From: Saccharospirillum salsuginis | Lineage (GTDB): Bacteria; Pseudomonadota; Gammaproteobacteria; Pseudomonadales; Natronospirillaceae | Assembly (NCBI RefSeq): GCF_014651855.1 | Contig: NZ_BMXR01000002.1 | Span: 634,693-698,692, forward strand | Length of the DNA stretch: 64,000 nucleotides | Reading direction: 5' to 3' | Shown here: positions 8,907 through 17,153 of the stretch, piece after piece | Layout: every line of letters starts with the position of its first letter | How positions within the stretch are numbered: the stretch's first letter is position 1 | Position numbers and translations under genes: made by a program | Notes under the pieces: generated by a model | Databases searched by the model: none | Seen by the model: the letters and a program-made list of their open reading frames with translations, nothing else | What the model was told of the DNA's origin: nothing

Positions 8907-10607
8907 TCAGTGCTCGACGATATACAGATTCTTGCTGTAAATGTTCTGTTGTACGTCCTCGAACGGCCAACCCTTCACAAACGGTTTGAGCAGAATCGCA
9001 TCTGTGTAGTGATAGATCGGCGCGTTGGGCATGTCCTCGGCGATCAGCTCTTCCATTTCGGTGTATACCGAAGACGGGTCGGCCATGGTTCTGGCCTGCT
9101 CGATCAGCTGGTCGTATTCCTCGGATTCGTAATTGGCGTCGTTATAACCGGACTCCGACTGCATCAGATCCAGAAAGGTGGACGCCTCGTTATAGTCGCC
9201 GCACCAACCGGCGCGGGCCACCTCGTAGTTGCCCTCGCTGCGGGTGGAGAGGAAGGTTTTCCATTCCTGGTTTTCCAAAGTGGTTTCAACGCCCAGTTTT
9301 TGTTTCCACATTTGCTGAATGGCGATGGCGACCTTTTTGTGGGCTTCGGAGGTGTTGTACAGGATGGTGGTGCTCAACGGGTTGTCCGGTCCATAACCGG
9401 CTTCGGTCAGCAATTCTCGAGCGCGGTTGTCACGTTCTTCCTGCGTCATCTGACCGAACGCGACCTCGGGCGGTGTGAAGCCCGCGGTCAACTCCGGAGT
9501 GAAGGTGTAGGCCGGATATTGCCCCCCTTGAAGCACGTTGTTGACGATGATGTTCCGGTCGATGGCATAGGACAGCGCACGGCGGACACGGGCATCGTCG
9601 AAAGGCTCAACCTCGTTGTTGAAGTTGTAGTAATAGGTGCACAGACGCGGAATGATGTGCGTTTCCTCCGGCCGTTCTTCCTCCAGCCTCGGGTACTGGC
9701 CGGCCGGTACTTCGGTTTTGTCCACTTCGCCGGCGTCATAGCGGTTCAGAGCCTGGTTCTCATCGTTAATGACCAGTGTTACCACACGATCCAGCAGATT
9801 GCTTTCGTTGTCCCAGTAACGCTCGTTACGCTCGCGAACCAGGCGCTCGTTGATGACGTGTTCGGTCAGGGTGAAAGCGCCGTTACCGACGAGGTTGCCC
9901 GGCTTGGTCCACTCTTCACCGTGCTCTTCGATCACCCATTGCGGGGATGGAAAGGTCGTGGCGTGAGTGACCATCTGGGGGAAGTAGGGGATGGAACGGG
10001 TCAGTTCCACCTTGAGGGTATAGTCGTCCACAGCCTCCACACCCAGGGTATCGGGTTCGGCCTCTCCGTTGATGATGCCTTCGGCGTTTTCGATCGACAT
10101 CAACTGCATGTACCAGGCGTAGGGTGAGGCCAGTTCCGGATCGACCGCGCGACGCCAGGCATACACGAAGTCTCCGGCGGTAACGGGCTTGCCGTCCGAC
10201 CATTGGGCGTCTTCGCGCAGATAAAAAGTCCAGGTCCGGTTTTCGTTGGCGGATTCGTAGCGTTGGGCCACGCCGGGAACCAGATTGCCCTGGTCGTCGG
10301 TGTTCAACAGACCCTCGAACAGATCGCGAACAATGTAGGAGCCGTCCACATCCTCAACCAGTTGCGGGTCGAGCGAGGATGCTTCATCCAGTGCCCGGTA
10401 GGTGAACACCTGTTCTTCGGCCAGCGCTTCACCGGTGACCGGATGGGTGTTCTCCGGCGCTCTGTCTTCGGCTTGAGTGGTGGAAGAGGATTGGGACTGT
10501 GTCTGGTTTTGTGCCTCTTGCTCGCCTTGGCTGCAGCCGGCGATGGACACGGCAGAGATCAATGCTGCGGCTAGCGTGAAACGCCAATCGGCAGACAGTG
10601 GTTTCAT
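8907..10607 (-). CDS. Oligopeptide-binding lipoprotein, OppA paralogue
   Basis: Tandem paralogue of the downstream oppA, 566 aa. It differs mainly at the N-terminus: the signal peptide MKPLSADWRFTLAAALISAV ends in lipobox SIAGC (Cys at residue 25), and a Gln/Ser/Thr-rich linker then joins the SBP family 5 fold. The mature domains match closely: both have 'TYRALDE-SSLDPQ', 'RRALSYAIDR', 'NQEWKTFLSTRS' and end in 'KNLYIVEH'. It should therefore be membrane-anchored, unlike its neighbour. A GGGAG Shine-Dalgarno precedes the ATG by 9 bases. It is probably the first gene of the operon. Whether the paralogues bind different peptides cannot be judged from sequence. Confidence 0.9.
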   Translation of the reverse strand: MKPLSADWRFTLAAALISAVSIAGCSQGEQEAQNQTQSQSSSTTQAEDRAPENTHPVTGEALAEEQVFTYRALDEASSLDPQLVEDVDGSYIVRDLFEGLLNTDDQGNLVPGVAQRYESANENRTWTFYLREDAQWSDGKPVTAGDFVYAWRRAVDPELASPYAWYMQLMSIENAEGIINGEAEPDTLGVEAVDDYTLKVELTRSIPYFPQMVTHATTFPSPQWVIEEHGEEWTKPGNLVGNGAFTLTEHVINERLVRERNERYWDNESNLLDRVVTLVINDENQALNRYDAGEVDKTEVPAGQYPRLEEERPEETHIIPRLCTYYYNFNNEVEPFDDARVRRALSYAIDRNIIVNNVLQGGQYPAYTFTPELTAGFTPPEVAFGQMTQEERDNRARELLTEAGYGPDNPLSTTILYNTSEAHKKVAIAIQQMWKQKLGVETTLENQEWKTFLSTRSEGNYEVARAGWCGDYNEASTFLDLMQSESGYNDANYESEEYDQLIEQARTMADPSSVYTEMEELIAEDMPNAPIYHYTDAILLKPFVKGWPFEDVQQNIYSKNLYIVEH

Positions 10608-10976
10608 GTATTGGGATCTCCCTTGTCACGATTGCCTTAAAACGTTGAACGACGGATGCAACGATACATTGGGCCGGCACCAGGTGTATTTGTCGGTATC
10701 CCGCTGAGCAAAATGGGTGCCACCCGGTGTCAGCTCCATGTTAAAAATCTGACACCTTGGTCGAGTGCAAGAAGTTGGCACAACTATTCAGAAACATCAA
10801 CGATGTTTTTCAAAATACACAACTTGGCCGGGGAGTCTATATTAAAAAGAGGAGTGGATCACAGTTTGCTGAATTTTCGGCGAAAATAGCCGCTTTTAAG
10901 GGAGGATTTTCAACAACGGCCTGGCCGGAAACGGTGCTGTTTGAGGTTGATGTGCACTGTATTGGTGCGATTTTGG
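10608..10976. other. Intergenic region upstream of the opp operon
   Basis: No gene in 369 bases. It lies between the 3' end of the PilZ gene and the 5' end of oppA2, so it must carry the opp promoter on the minus strand. I see only weak -10/-35 candidates. The left part holds an inverted repeat listed separately. The right part (10760-10970) is AT-richer than its surroundings and shows nothing I recognise. Confidence 0.45.
10726..10756. promoter_or_regulatory. Inverted repeat upstream of oppA2, possible operator
   Basis: A perfect 8-bp inverted repeat, GGTGTCAG - 15 bases - CTGACACC, lies about 120 bases upstream of the oppA2 ATG. It is directly preceded by a smaller one, GGGTG-c-CACCC (10715-10725). 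The distance suits a dimeric regulator site upstream of a promoter. The regulator is unknown and no family consensus was matched. Confidence 0.4.
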
Positions 10977-11366
10977 TCAGCCATGTTCATCTTCCATGAC
11001 ATCGATCAGGTTACTGAGTTCACGTTGCAGGGCATCTTCATCGCCCAGATTTACTTCGATCAGGCGGCGCAGGTGGGAGGCGGTGTCCACATCCATGGTC
11101 TGAATGTTCAGGCCACAGGCGTGTCGGACGGGGTGAAAATAGGCCACCTGGACGTCCATCTGCATTTCCACCGAGCCCTCGTCCAGACGAACGATGAGCC
11201 GGCCCTGTTGTCCTTCCTCGATCGGCTGGCCGAGATCGCCCAGTACCACCAACGCCCCTTTGAGGCTGATATCGCGCAAAATACCGGGAAAGCTCTGGCC
11301 AGCCAGGTCGAGCTGGATGCGGGCATCGAATTCGATGCGATGGAAGCGGCGTTGATCGTCTCTCAT
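10977..11366 (-). CDS. PilZ domain protein (cyclic di-GMP receptor type)
   Basis: Small single-domain PilZ protein, 129 aa. It has the two c-di-GMP binding elements in order: the arginine motif RRFHR near residues 6-10 and the D-x-S-x-x-G motif as DISLKG about 30 residues later. It is likely a cytosolic receptor that relays c-di-GMP level to motility, polysaccharide or other targets; the partner is unknown. I chose the ATG at 11366 because GGGGAG lies 6 bases upstream. An ATG at 11396 would add ten residues and overlap the predicted -10. It is transcribed divergently from msrA. Confidence 0.85.
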   Translation of the reverse strand: MRDDQRRFHRIEFDARIQLDLAGQSFPGILRDISLKGALVVLGDLGQPIEEGQQGRLIVRLDEGSVEMQMDVQVAYFHPVRHACGLNIQTMDVDTASHLRRLIEVNLGDEDALQRELSNLIDVMEDEHG

Positions 11367-11394
11367 CAAGATCTCCCCAACGGACATTGAAATC

Positions 11395-11422
11395 ACTATA
11401 GTGTGCGCTCATCTTTGCTGCA
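11395..11422 (-). promoter_or_regulatory. Predicted sigma-70 promoter of the PilZ gene; palindromic -10
   Basis: Read on the minus strand, TTGCAG is followed by a 17-base spacer and TATAGT, about 30 bases before the chosen PilZ ATG. The -10 is inside the perfect palindrome CACTATAGTG (11394-11403), so TATAGT is also present on the plus strand facing msrA. No good plus-strand -35 accompanies it. Confidence 0.55.
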
Positions 11423-11474
11423 AACGTATTCGGGCGGCGCTCAATCGCCGTTTCCGACCTCTGGAGGACGACCC

Positions 11475-12095
11475 ATGGCACGATCCACCGACATGCCGAC
11501 ACCCAACCAGGTGTTGCCCGGCCGGGATGAACCCCTGGCGATCGACTATCACAACATCGTGCTGGATATCGACATGCGCGAGACACCTCCCGGATGTGAG
11601 GAGATTCTGCTGGCCATGGGCTGCTTCTGGGGCGCCGAACGGCATTTCTGGCAACTGCCCGGCGTGGTGAACACGGCGGTTGGTTACGCGGGGGGCCAGA
11701 CCCCGAACCCGACCTATGAAGAAGTCTGCAGTGGTCAAACAGGTCACACCGAAATCGTTCGGGTTGTGTACGACCCGAATGAAGTGCCGCTGTCCAAGTT
11801 ACTGAAGTCCTTCTGGGAAGCCCACGACCCGACCCAGGGTATGCGTCAGGGCAACGACATCGGCACCCAGTATCGATCGGCGATATACGGGGATGAGGCG
11901 CAGTTGGCGGTCGCGCGCGAGACCGCGGCGCGGTTTCAGGAGGAGTTAAGCAAGCAGGGTAAGGGCGAGATCACGACCGAATTGGCGGCTAAGCCGACGT
12001 TTTATTTCGCCGAAACCTATCATCAGCAATACTTGTACAAGAACCCGATGGGGTATTGCGGGTTGAAGGGAACCGGGGCGGTCTGTCCTCTTTGA
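11475..12095 (+). CDS. msrA: Peptide methionine sulfoxide reductase MsrA
   Basis: Reduces methionine-S-sulfoxide in proteins using thioredoxin. The catalytic motif GCFWG has its nucleophile Cys at residue 50, and probable recycling cysteines are at 195 and 204 near the C-terminus (GYCGLKGTGAVCPL), as in the long enterobacterial form. I start it at the ATG at 11475 (206 aa), which has GGAGG 8 bases upstream. Earlier in-frame starts from 11403 add a low-similarity leader. An N-terminal extension of about 40 residues before the catalytic domain is normal for this subgroup. Confidence 0.95.
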   Translation: MARSTDMPTPNQVLPGRDEPLAIDYHNIVLDIDMRETPPGCEEILLAMGCFWGAERHFWQLPGVVNTAVGYAGGQTPNPTYEEVCSGQTGHTEIVRVVYDPNEVPLSKLLKSFWEAHDPTQGMRQGNDIGTQYRSAIYGDEAQLAVARETAARFQEELSKQGKGEITTELAAKPTFYFAETYHQQYLYKNPMGYCGLKGTGAVCPL

Positions 12096-12109
12096 GGGAG
12101 AGTCAGTTT

Positions 12110-12144
12110 GTCGGATTGCGCGCCGCGCGCTAATCCGACCTACA
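12110..12144. repeat. Extragenic hairpin of the GGATTxxGCGC...GCGCTAATCC family (copy 1)
   Basis: The sequence GTCGGATTGCGCGC / GCGCGCTAATCCGAC forms a hairpin followed by CTAC. The same element, as GTTGGATTACGCGC / GCGCTAATCCAAC plus CTAC, occurs twice in inverted orientation at 36333-36433. Here it lies between the convergent 3' ends of msrA and pyrF, where it could act as a bidirectional terminator. Confidence 0.7.
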
Positions 12145-12159
12145 GGGGGGGGGATGTGG

Positions 12160-12975
12160 TTACACGCCACTTAACGCCCGAATCCGGTCTCTCAATTTCA
12201 AAGCCTCTTCCCGCGCCGCCTCGGCAAAATCCTCGCCCTGACTGGCGTACAGCACACCCCGCGATGAGTTGATCATAAGGCCTTCACCGGGTGCTGTCTG
12301 GCCGTTGCGTACGGTTCCTTCCAGGTCGCCACCCTGGGCGCCGATGCCCGGTACCAGGAACGGCAAGTCCGGGGCGACGTCGCGTATTCGGGCCATTTCC
12401 TCCGGTGCGGTCGCGCCGACCACCAGGCTGATATTGCCGTTGGCGTTCCAGTGTTGCTGGGCGCGTCGGGCGACGTGGATGTAGAGCGGTTCACCGTCGA
12501 TTTCCAGGTTCTGGAACTCGGCGGCCGAGGGATTGGAGGTGCGGCACAACAGAATGACGCCCTTGTCGGCGTGCTCGGCGAACGGCAGTACGGTGTCGGA
12601 CCCCATGTACGGATTCACCGTAACGGCGTCGGCGCCGTAGTGTTCGAAGGCTTCACGGGCGTACATGCCGGCGGTGGAGCCGATGTCGCCGCGTTTGGAA
12701 TCCAGAATGACCGGTAGGTCCGGATGGACGTCCTTGATGTAGCGAATGGTGGCCTTGAGCTCGGCTTCGGCTTCAACCGCGGCGTAGTGGGCGAACTGGG
12801 GCTTGAAACAGCAGACCAGGTCGGCCGTGGCGTCGATGATGTCCCGGTTGAAGTGGAAGATGGCGAGATTATCGCCTTCGAATCGGGCCGGGAACCGGTC
12901 CAGGAAGGGGTCCAGACCGACACACACCTGGGTGCCGGCCTGCCAGCGCTGTCTGAGCTGTTCGATAAACGTCAA
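12160..12975 (-). CDS. pyrF: Orotidine 5'-phosphate decarboxylase, type 2 subfamily
   Basis: Last step of UMP synthesis: decarboxylates OMP. Length is 271 aa, longer than the E. coli-type enzyme, and it matches the subfamily 2 form. The active-site motif D-x-K-R-x-D-I appears as LDSKRGDIGSTA. A phosphate-binding loop is visible as 'VPGIGAQGG' and a C-terminal 'INSSRGV' is present. It is a cytosolic TIM barrel. It is convergent with msrA and followed upstream by argA on the same strand. Confidence 0.92.
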   Translation of the reverse strand: MTFIEQLRQRWQAGTQVCVGLDPFLDRFPARFEGDNLAIFHFNRDIIDATADLVCCFKPQFAHYAAVEAEAELKATIRYIKDVHPDLPVILDSKRGDIGSTAGMYAREAFEHYGADAVTVNPYMGSDTVLPFAEHADKGVILLCRTSNPSAAEFQNLEIDGEPLYIHVARRAQQHWNANGNISLVVGATAPEEMARIRDVAPDLPFLVPGIGAQGGDLEGTVRNGQTAPGEGLMINSSRGVLYASQGEDFAEAAREEALKLRDRIRALSGV

Positions 12976-13007
12976 TGCGAGTCTCCCCGAGTGTCTGTGG
13001 TGGTGAG

Positions 13008-14279
13008 CTACAAGGTTTTGAAATACACCTTTGAATTCCGTTGAAAGTTGTAGAGGTCCTGCCGTTGGGGCGGCAGTTCGCCGACCGGTGCCTGCTCGAA
13101 GCCGCGTTCGGCGAACCAGTGGGCGGTCTGGGTGGTCAATACGAACAGCCGCCGCACGGCCTGTTCACGGGCACGTTTTTCCAGCGCGCGTAACAGAGCG
13201 TCGCCGCGACCGGACTGGCGATAATCCGGATGAACGGCAACGCAGGCCAGTTCGGCCACGCTCGGTTCGGTCTCCGGAATCGGATAGAGGGCGGCGCAGC
13301 CGATGATCATGCCATCGCGTTCGTTGACGTAAAAATGGTCGATCTCGTTTTCCAGTTTTTCCCGACTGCGACGCACCAGTATGCCTTTGTCTTCCAATGG
13401 ACCGAGCAGGGCCAGGATGCCGTTGATGTCATCGGTTCGGGCGACACGGAAGGTGTCGTACCGGTCGCGGGCGATCAGAGTGCCGACGCCGTCCCGGGTG
13501 AACAATTCGCCCAACAGGGCTCCGTCCTGGTGGCCGTCGATGACATGGCAGCGCGGGATGCCGGCCTCGCTCGCGGCCAGGGCGGTATTGAGTTCGCGCA
13601 TGCCGGGATGGTCCTTGGGTTGTTGCCCGAGGCAGTGGCTGAGTTCGAAGGCGGTCAGTTCTTTTTGTCCGCCGGTTATCGGATGCGGGTCGTCGCCGAC
13701 GATGACGATTTTGTCGGCGTCGAGGCGGCGCGCGGTTTCGATGATCAGGTGATCCGGCGCGAGATAGAAGACTTCGCCGGTGACCGAATAACCGAGTGGC
13801 GGCAGCAGGACGATGTTGCCGTCGTCGAGGTGCTGGCGGATGGCAAGGTGGTCGATGCGACGCACACGCCCCTGTGCCTGGAGGTCGATGCCGTCGACGA
13901 CGCCTTCCGGACGGGCGGTGACGAAGTTGCCGCCGATGACTCGGACGCGGGCGCCGTGCATGGGCGAGTTGGCCAGCCCCTGGGTGAACTGGGCTTCGAG
14001 CCGGCTGCGCCAGTGGCCGATGCGGTTGAGGATGGTGTCCATGGTGTTCGGGTCGATGACGGCGTTTTCGTTGAGACGGACGTCTTCGACCTGGTCGTCG
14101 GCATCGAACAGGACGATCAGTTTGAGGCCGAGACTGTTGAGCAGGGCCAGGTCGCTGACCAGGGCATGCACGGAGGATCGGCTCAGGACCTTGCCTCGCA
14201 ACCAGACGACGGCGGTTTTACCCCGGTAGGCGTGGATGTAGGGTGCGCTGTTGCGGAAGATGGATACGAAGTCGGTCAA
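13008..14279 (-). CDS. argA: Amino-acid N-acetyltransferase (N-acetylglutamate synthase)
   Basis: First step of arginine synthesis: glutamate plus acetyl-CoA to N-acetylglutamate. It is 423 aa with the classical two-part layout: an N-terminal amino-acid-kinase-like domain (residues about 1-280, starting FVSIFRNSAPYIHAYRGKT) that binds arginine for feedback inhibition, and a C-terminal GNAT domain with acetyl-CoA binding loop 'VHPDYRQSGRGDALL'. Close to the bacterial ArgA pattern rather than ArgB or a fused ArgJ. It lies 32 bases upstream of pyrF on the same strand. Confidence 0.93.
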   Translation of the reverse strand: MTDFVSIFRNSAPYIHAYRGKTAVVWLRGKVLSRSSVHALVSDLALLNSLGLKLIVLFDADDQVEDVRLNENAVIDPNTMDTILNRIGHWRSRLEAQFTQGLANSPMHGARVRVIGGNFVTARPEGVVDGIDLQAQGRVRRIDHLAIRQHLDDGNIVLLPPLGYSVTGEVFYLAPDHLIIETARRLDADKIVIVGDDPHPITGGQKELTAFELSHCLGQQPKDHPGMRELNTALAASEAGIPRCHVIDGHQDGALLGELFTRDGVGTLIARDRYDTFRVARTDDINGILALLGPLEDKGILVRRSREKLENEIDHFYVNERDGMIIGCAALYPIPETEPSVAELACVAVHPDYRQSGRGDALLRALEKRAREQAVRRLFVLTTQTAHWFAERGFEQAPVGELPPQRQDLYNFQRNSKVYFKTL

Positions 14280-14386
14280 GTCGGGCCTCCTGTGCAGGCG
14301 GCCATGATACAGGATTCAGGCGGGTTTTGGAGCCAGAGTGTATGGGCTGGGTTCGAGGTTGATCCGGGTGTGTTTGCCAGTGGTCC

Positions 14387-14500
14387 GTACCGATTATCGG
14401 TGAGACCCTTCCAGGGACCGCTGTGAACCCATCCCTGGGCGCTTAGCCTCGCCATCCATGACTCGGATGTCCCTTCCAGGGTCTCACCGATAACCGGTAC
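14387..14500. repeat. Composite palindromic element, copy A (divergent)
   Basis: Outer arms 14387-14418 and 14469-14500 (32 bases each) pair nearly throughout, beginning GTACCGATTATCGG on the left. The enclosed core has the family layout: 'GTGAACCCATCCCTGGGC', whose CCCA/TGGG forms mini-stem P2 (14428-14439), then TTAGCCTCG and CATCCATG. The second mini-stem is poor in this copy. It lies 25 bases beyond the hemN stop, between hemN and argA. Confidence 0.8.
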
Positions 14501-14524
14501 TCGTTATATTGCTATCAACCCTTT

Positions 14525-15916
14525 TCACAATACCTTCGAAAACCGCGATGTCGGCACATCCCCCAGGTACGCATCGAAGGCCATCAAAATCGGCCGCAGC
14601 AACAACCGGCCGGTCGCGGTGACGTTGATGGTGTGGTTGTCCAGCGTTACCAGTCCATCGGCTTCGAATGCCTGCATCCGGTCCCATTCGCTGGCGAAGT
14701 AGTCCGGGCCGACGATGTTGTGGCGTTGCCCCAGGTCGTCGAGGTCCAGTCGACCCTGGCAGGCCAGGCGGCTGATGGCGTCGCGGCGAAGGGTGTCGTC
14801 GTCGCTGAGCCAGAACCCACGGTGGGTGGCGTAGTGGCCGTTATCCAGTTGGCTTTCGTAGGTGTCGAGGTCGGCGGTGTTTTGCAGGAAGGCGCCGCCG
14901 ATCTGGCTGATGCCGGACATACCGAGCGCCAGCATGTCGGTCTCGGCCTGGGTGGAGTAGCCCTGGAAATTGCGTTGCAGGGTGCCTTCGGCGAGGGCCT
15001 GGCTGAGGGTGTCGTCGGTGCGGGCGAAGTGATCCATGCCGATGTAACGATAGCCGGCCTGCTGCAGCCGCTCGATGCCGTAGCGCATGAGGTCGAGCTT
15101 GTCCTCGGGGCCGGGCAGGGCGTGGGCGGCGATGCGCTTTTGCGAGGGGAAACGGTCGGGCAGGTGGGCGTAGTTGTAGAAGCTGATGCGGTCAGGCCCG
15201 AGGTCGAGGACGGTGTCGAGGGTGTCTTCGAGTGTGGTCAGGGTCTGGTAGGGCAGGCCGTAAATCAGGTCGAAGTTGATCGAGTCGAATGCGAGGTCCT
15301 GGGCCTGGCGCACCAGAGGTTCGACCAGTTCTCGCGGTTGGACGCGATGGACGGCGATCTGGGTGGCTTCGTTGAAGTCCTGGATGCCGAAGCTGACCCG
15401 GTTGAAGCCGCGGTGCCTCAACAGGGACAGCATGTCCGCGGAGGTTTCGCGTGGATCGAGCTCGATGGAGTATTCGCCTTCGGGATTGGTCGGATCCCAA
15501 TTGAAATAGATCTCCAACCAGTCGAGCATCCGGGTCATCTGGTTGGTCGTCAAAAAGGTCGGGGTACCGCCGCCAAGGTGCAGCTGAGTGATCGGCCGTG
15601 TGCCGAAATGACGGGCACTGAGGGCCATTTCGGTGCCCAGGCGCGCCAGATAGTCGTCGGCGCGGTCGCGATTCTTGGCCAGTACCTTGGTGCAGGCGCA
15701 GTAGTAGCACAGGTGCCGGCAGAACGGGATGTGGATATAGAGCGATAACGGATCCTGGCGGCCGGTGAGCTCGGCATAGTGGCGTTCAACGTCTTCCCGG
15801 TCGATGTCGTGAAACTGGACGGCGGTGGGGTAGGAGGTGTAACGCGGTCCCTGGATGTCGTACTTGCGAATCAGACGATCGTTCCAACGAATGTCATCGA
15901 CTTGGAAGGGGGTCAT
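14525..15916 (-). CDS. hemN: Oxygen-independent coproporphyrinogen III dehydrogenase
   Basis: Radical SAM enzyme of anaerobic haem synthesis: decarboxylates coproporphyrinogen III to protoporphyrinogen IX. It is 463 aa. The cluster motif is C-x3-C-x2-C as CRHLCYYC (Cys 66, 70, 73) followed by AC, the typical HemN four-Cys pattern. A glycine-rich SAM-binding motif LHLGGGTPTFL follows, and the C-terminal HemN domain includes 'YIGMDHFAR'. N-terminal tripwire-type residues begin 'YDIQGPRYTSYPTA'. Its upstream region carries a candidate Fnr/Anr site and a long inverted repeat, which fits oxygen control. Confidence 0.96.
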   Translation of the reverse strand: MTPFQVDDIRWNDRLIRKYDIQGPRYTSYPTAVQFHDIDREDVERHYAELTGRQDPLSLYIHIPFCRHLCYYCACTKVLAKNRDRADDYLARLGTEMALSARHFGTRPITQLHLGGGTPTFLTTNQMTRMLDWLEIYFNWDPTNPEGEYSIELDPRETSADMLSLLRHRGFNRVSFGIQDFNEATQIAVHRVQPRELVEPLVRQAQDLAFDSINFDLIYGLPYQTLTTLEDTLDTVLDLGPDRISFYNYAHLPDRFPSQKRIAAHALPGPEDKLDLMRYGIERLQQAGYRYIGMDHFARTDDTLSQALAEGTLQRNFQGYSTQAETDMLALGMSGISQIGGAFLQNTADLDTYESQLDNGHYATHRGFWLSDDDTLRRDAISRLACQGRLDLDDLGQRHNIVGPDYFASEWDRMQAFEADGLVTLDNHTINVTATGRLLLRPILMAFDAYLGDVPTSRFSKVL

Positions 15917-15925
15917 TCGGTGTTA

Positions 15926-15972
15926 CCTGTTCCGGTGTATTGCTGATTGGAATGGCAGCTTACCGGAACAGG
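15926..15972 (-). promoter_or_regulatory. Inverted repeat in the hemN leader
   Basis: A perfect 11-bp inverted repeat, CCTGTTCCGGT (15926-15936) and ACCGGAACAGG (15962-15972), begins 10 bases before the hemN ATG. On the minus strand the proximal arm contains the only Shine-Dalgarno-like bases (CAGG), so an RNA hairpin could mask the ribosome site. A DNA operator is equally possible. Confidence 0.5.
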
Positions 15973-15984
15973 AATGACGGGATG

Positions 15985-15998
15985 CTGACTCAGGTCAA
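15985..15998 (-). promoter_or_regulatory. Candidate Fnr/Anr box upstream of hemN
   Basis: The minus strand reads TTGACCTGAGTCAG, close to the palindromic Fnr/Anr consensus TTGAT-N4-ATCAA, with three departures. It lies about 70 bases upstream of the hemN ATG. hemN is a well-known Fnr/Anr target in gammaproteobacteria, which supports the call, but no -10 has been fixed. Confidence 0.45.
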
Positions 15999-16126
15999 AA
16001 GTTTGGGACGGCGGGAACCACGATCGGCATGTGGCGCCGTACACAATCGGGAAGGATTGCCCCGGAGTGGGAGCATGGTCGCGCACGGGTGTGCGCTACT
16101 CTCCATGCTTCAGTGTTGCGACCCGA

Positions 16127-16777
16127 TTACGGCTGTTGCTGGAAGAATTCCCGCGAGCCGTACACCACCATGGTCTTGCCCTTGACGCTGACCAGCCCCT
16201 GTTCTTCCAGGTTTTTCAGCACACGGCCGACCATCTCGCGGGAACAGCCGACAATGCGACCGATTTCCTGGCGGGTGATCTTGATCTGCATGCCTTCGGG
16301 GTGGGTCATGGCATCCGGCTGCTGGCACAGGTCGAGCAGGGTGCGGGCGACGCGACCGGTCACATCCAGGAACGCCAGATCGCCGACCTTGCGCGTCGTG
16401 GCGCGCAGACGGGTCGCCATCTGTTCGCCGATGAAGTACAGGATGCGCGGGTCGTCCTGGGTGATTTCCCGGAACTTGGTGTAGGAGATTTCGGCCACCT
16501 CGCATTCCGTCTTGGTTTTGACCCAGGCGGAACGGGAGTCCATGGCGTCGAAAAGGCCGAGCTCCCCAAAGAAATCGCCGGCGTTGAGGTACGCCATGAT
16601 CATCTCGCGACCGTCGTCATCCTCGATGATGACGGAGACGGTGCCCTTGATGATGTAGTACAGCGAGTCGCTTTTGTCACCCGCGTAGATCAGGGTGGTT
16701 TTAGACGGGTAGCGACGACGGTGGCACTGCGACAGAAAATAGTCGAGATGCGTATGTTCGATTGACTGATTGACCAT
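16127..16777 (-). CDS. crp: Cyclic AMP receptor protein, CRP/Vfr family
   Basis: Global transcription regulator, 216 aa. The cAMP pocket is intact: GEL at residues 71-73 and R82-S83 in 'SRSAWV', at the same positions as in E. coli CRP. The long C-helix segment '[20 protein letters not shown]' and the helix-turn-helix [20 protein letters not shown] (about 167-186) are almost the E. coli sequence, so it should bind CRP-type sites. Its divergent neighbour encodes a YhfA-type OsmC protein, followed by speD. I recall this order from Pseudomonas vfr and in part from E. coli crp-yhfA. Vfr would be the alternative name. Confidence 0.94.
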   Translation of the reverse strand: MVNQSIEHTHLDYFLSQCHRRRYPSKTTLIYAGDKSDSLYYIIKGTVSVIIEDDDGREMIMAYLNAGDFFGELGLFDAMDSRSAWVKTKTECEVAEISYTKFREITQDDPRILYFIGEQMATRLRATTRKVGDLAFLDVTGRVARTLLDLCQQPDAMTHPEGMQIKITRQEIGRIVGCSREMVGRVLKNLEEQGLVSVKGKTMVVYGSREFFQQQP

Positions 16778-17153
16778 GATCGTAAGCGTTCCAGTGTAGC
16801 GTTTGTGCCCCGGCCCGACATTCGCGACCCGGTGGCTCCTTGACAGACGAGCGGCCTGACCAGTGACTGCATCCTGTCCCCGGGGTGGCCCTGCCTGGGC
16901 CGATTATCATCCGGGCGGAAACTGACCGTCGCCTGTGCGAGTATAGACATCAATTTTGGCCTTGGGGGCAGAATGTTCGCCCCTCGAAATAACCAAGGCA
17001 TCCGGCCATTATGGGGTATACACCAAGCTCTGGCTACGTCAGAGCCCGATTTGTATGACTTGGATCCCGTTTTGTGGCCCAATGTCCGTTGTTTTAAGGC
17101 TTTTAAGCCTCATCCTAGCGAAATAAACACCCTTGTACAGGAGTCAATCCGCA
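16778..17153. other. Divergent intergenic region between crp and yhfA
   Basis: No gene in 376 bases. It must hold the divergent promoters of crp (minus) and yhfA (plus). A small GC stem, GGGGC/GCCCC, is at 16964-16982. I did not find a convincing CRP consensus site or a clean -10/-35 pair. Confidence 0.4.

Noticed and set aside
10656..10999. Short plus-strand open frames in the opp upstream gap
   Set aside because: No ribosome site, no family resemblance, and different frames overlap each other.
13230..15748. Long plus-strand frames opposite argA and hemN (about 400 and 370 codons)
   Set aside because: Both genes are complete and conserved on the minus strand; these are antisense shadows.
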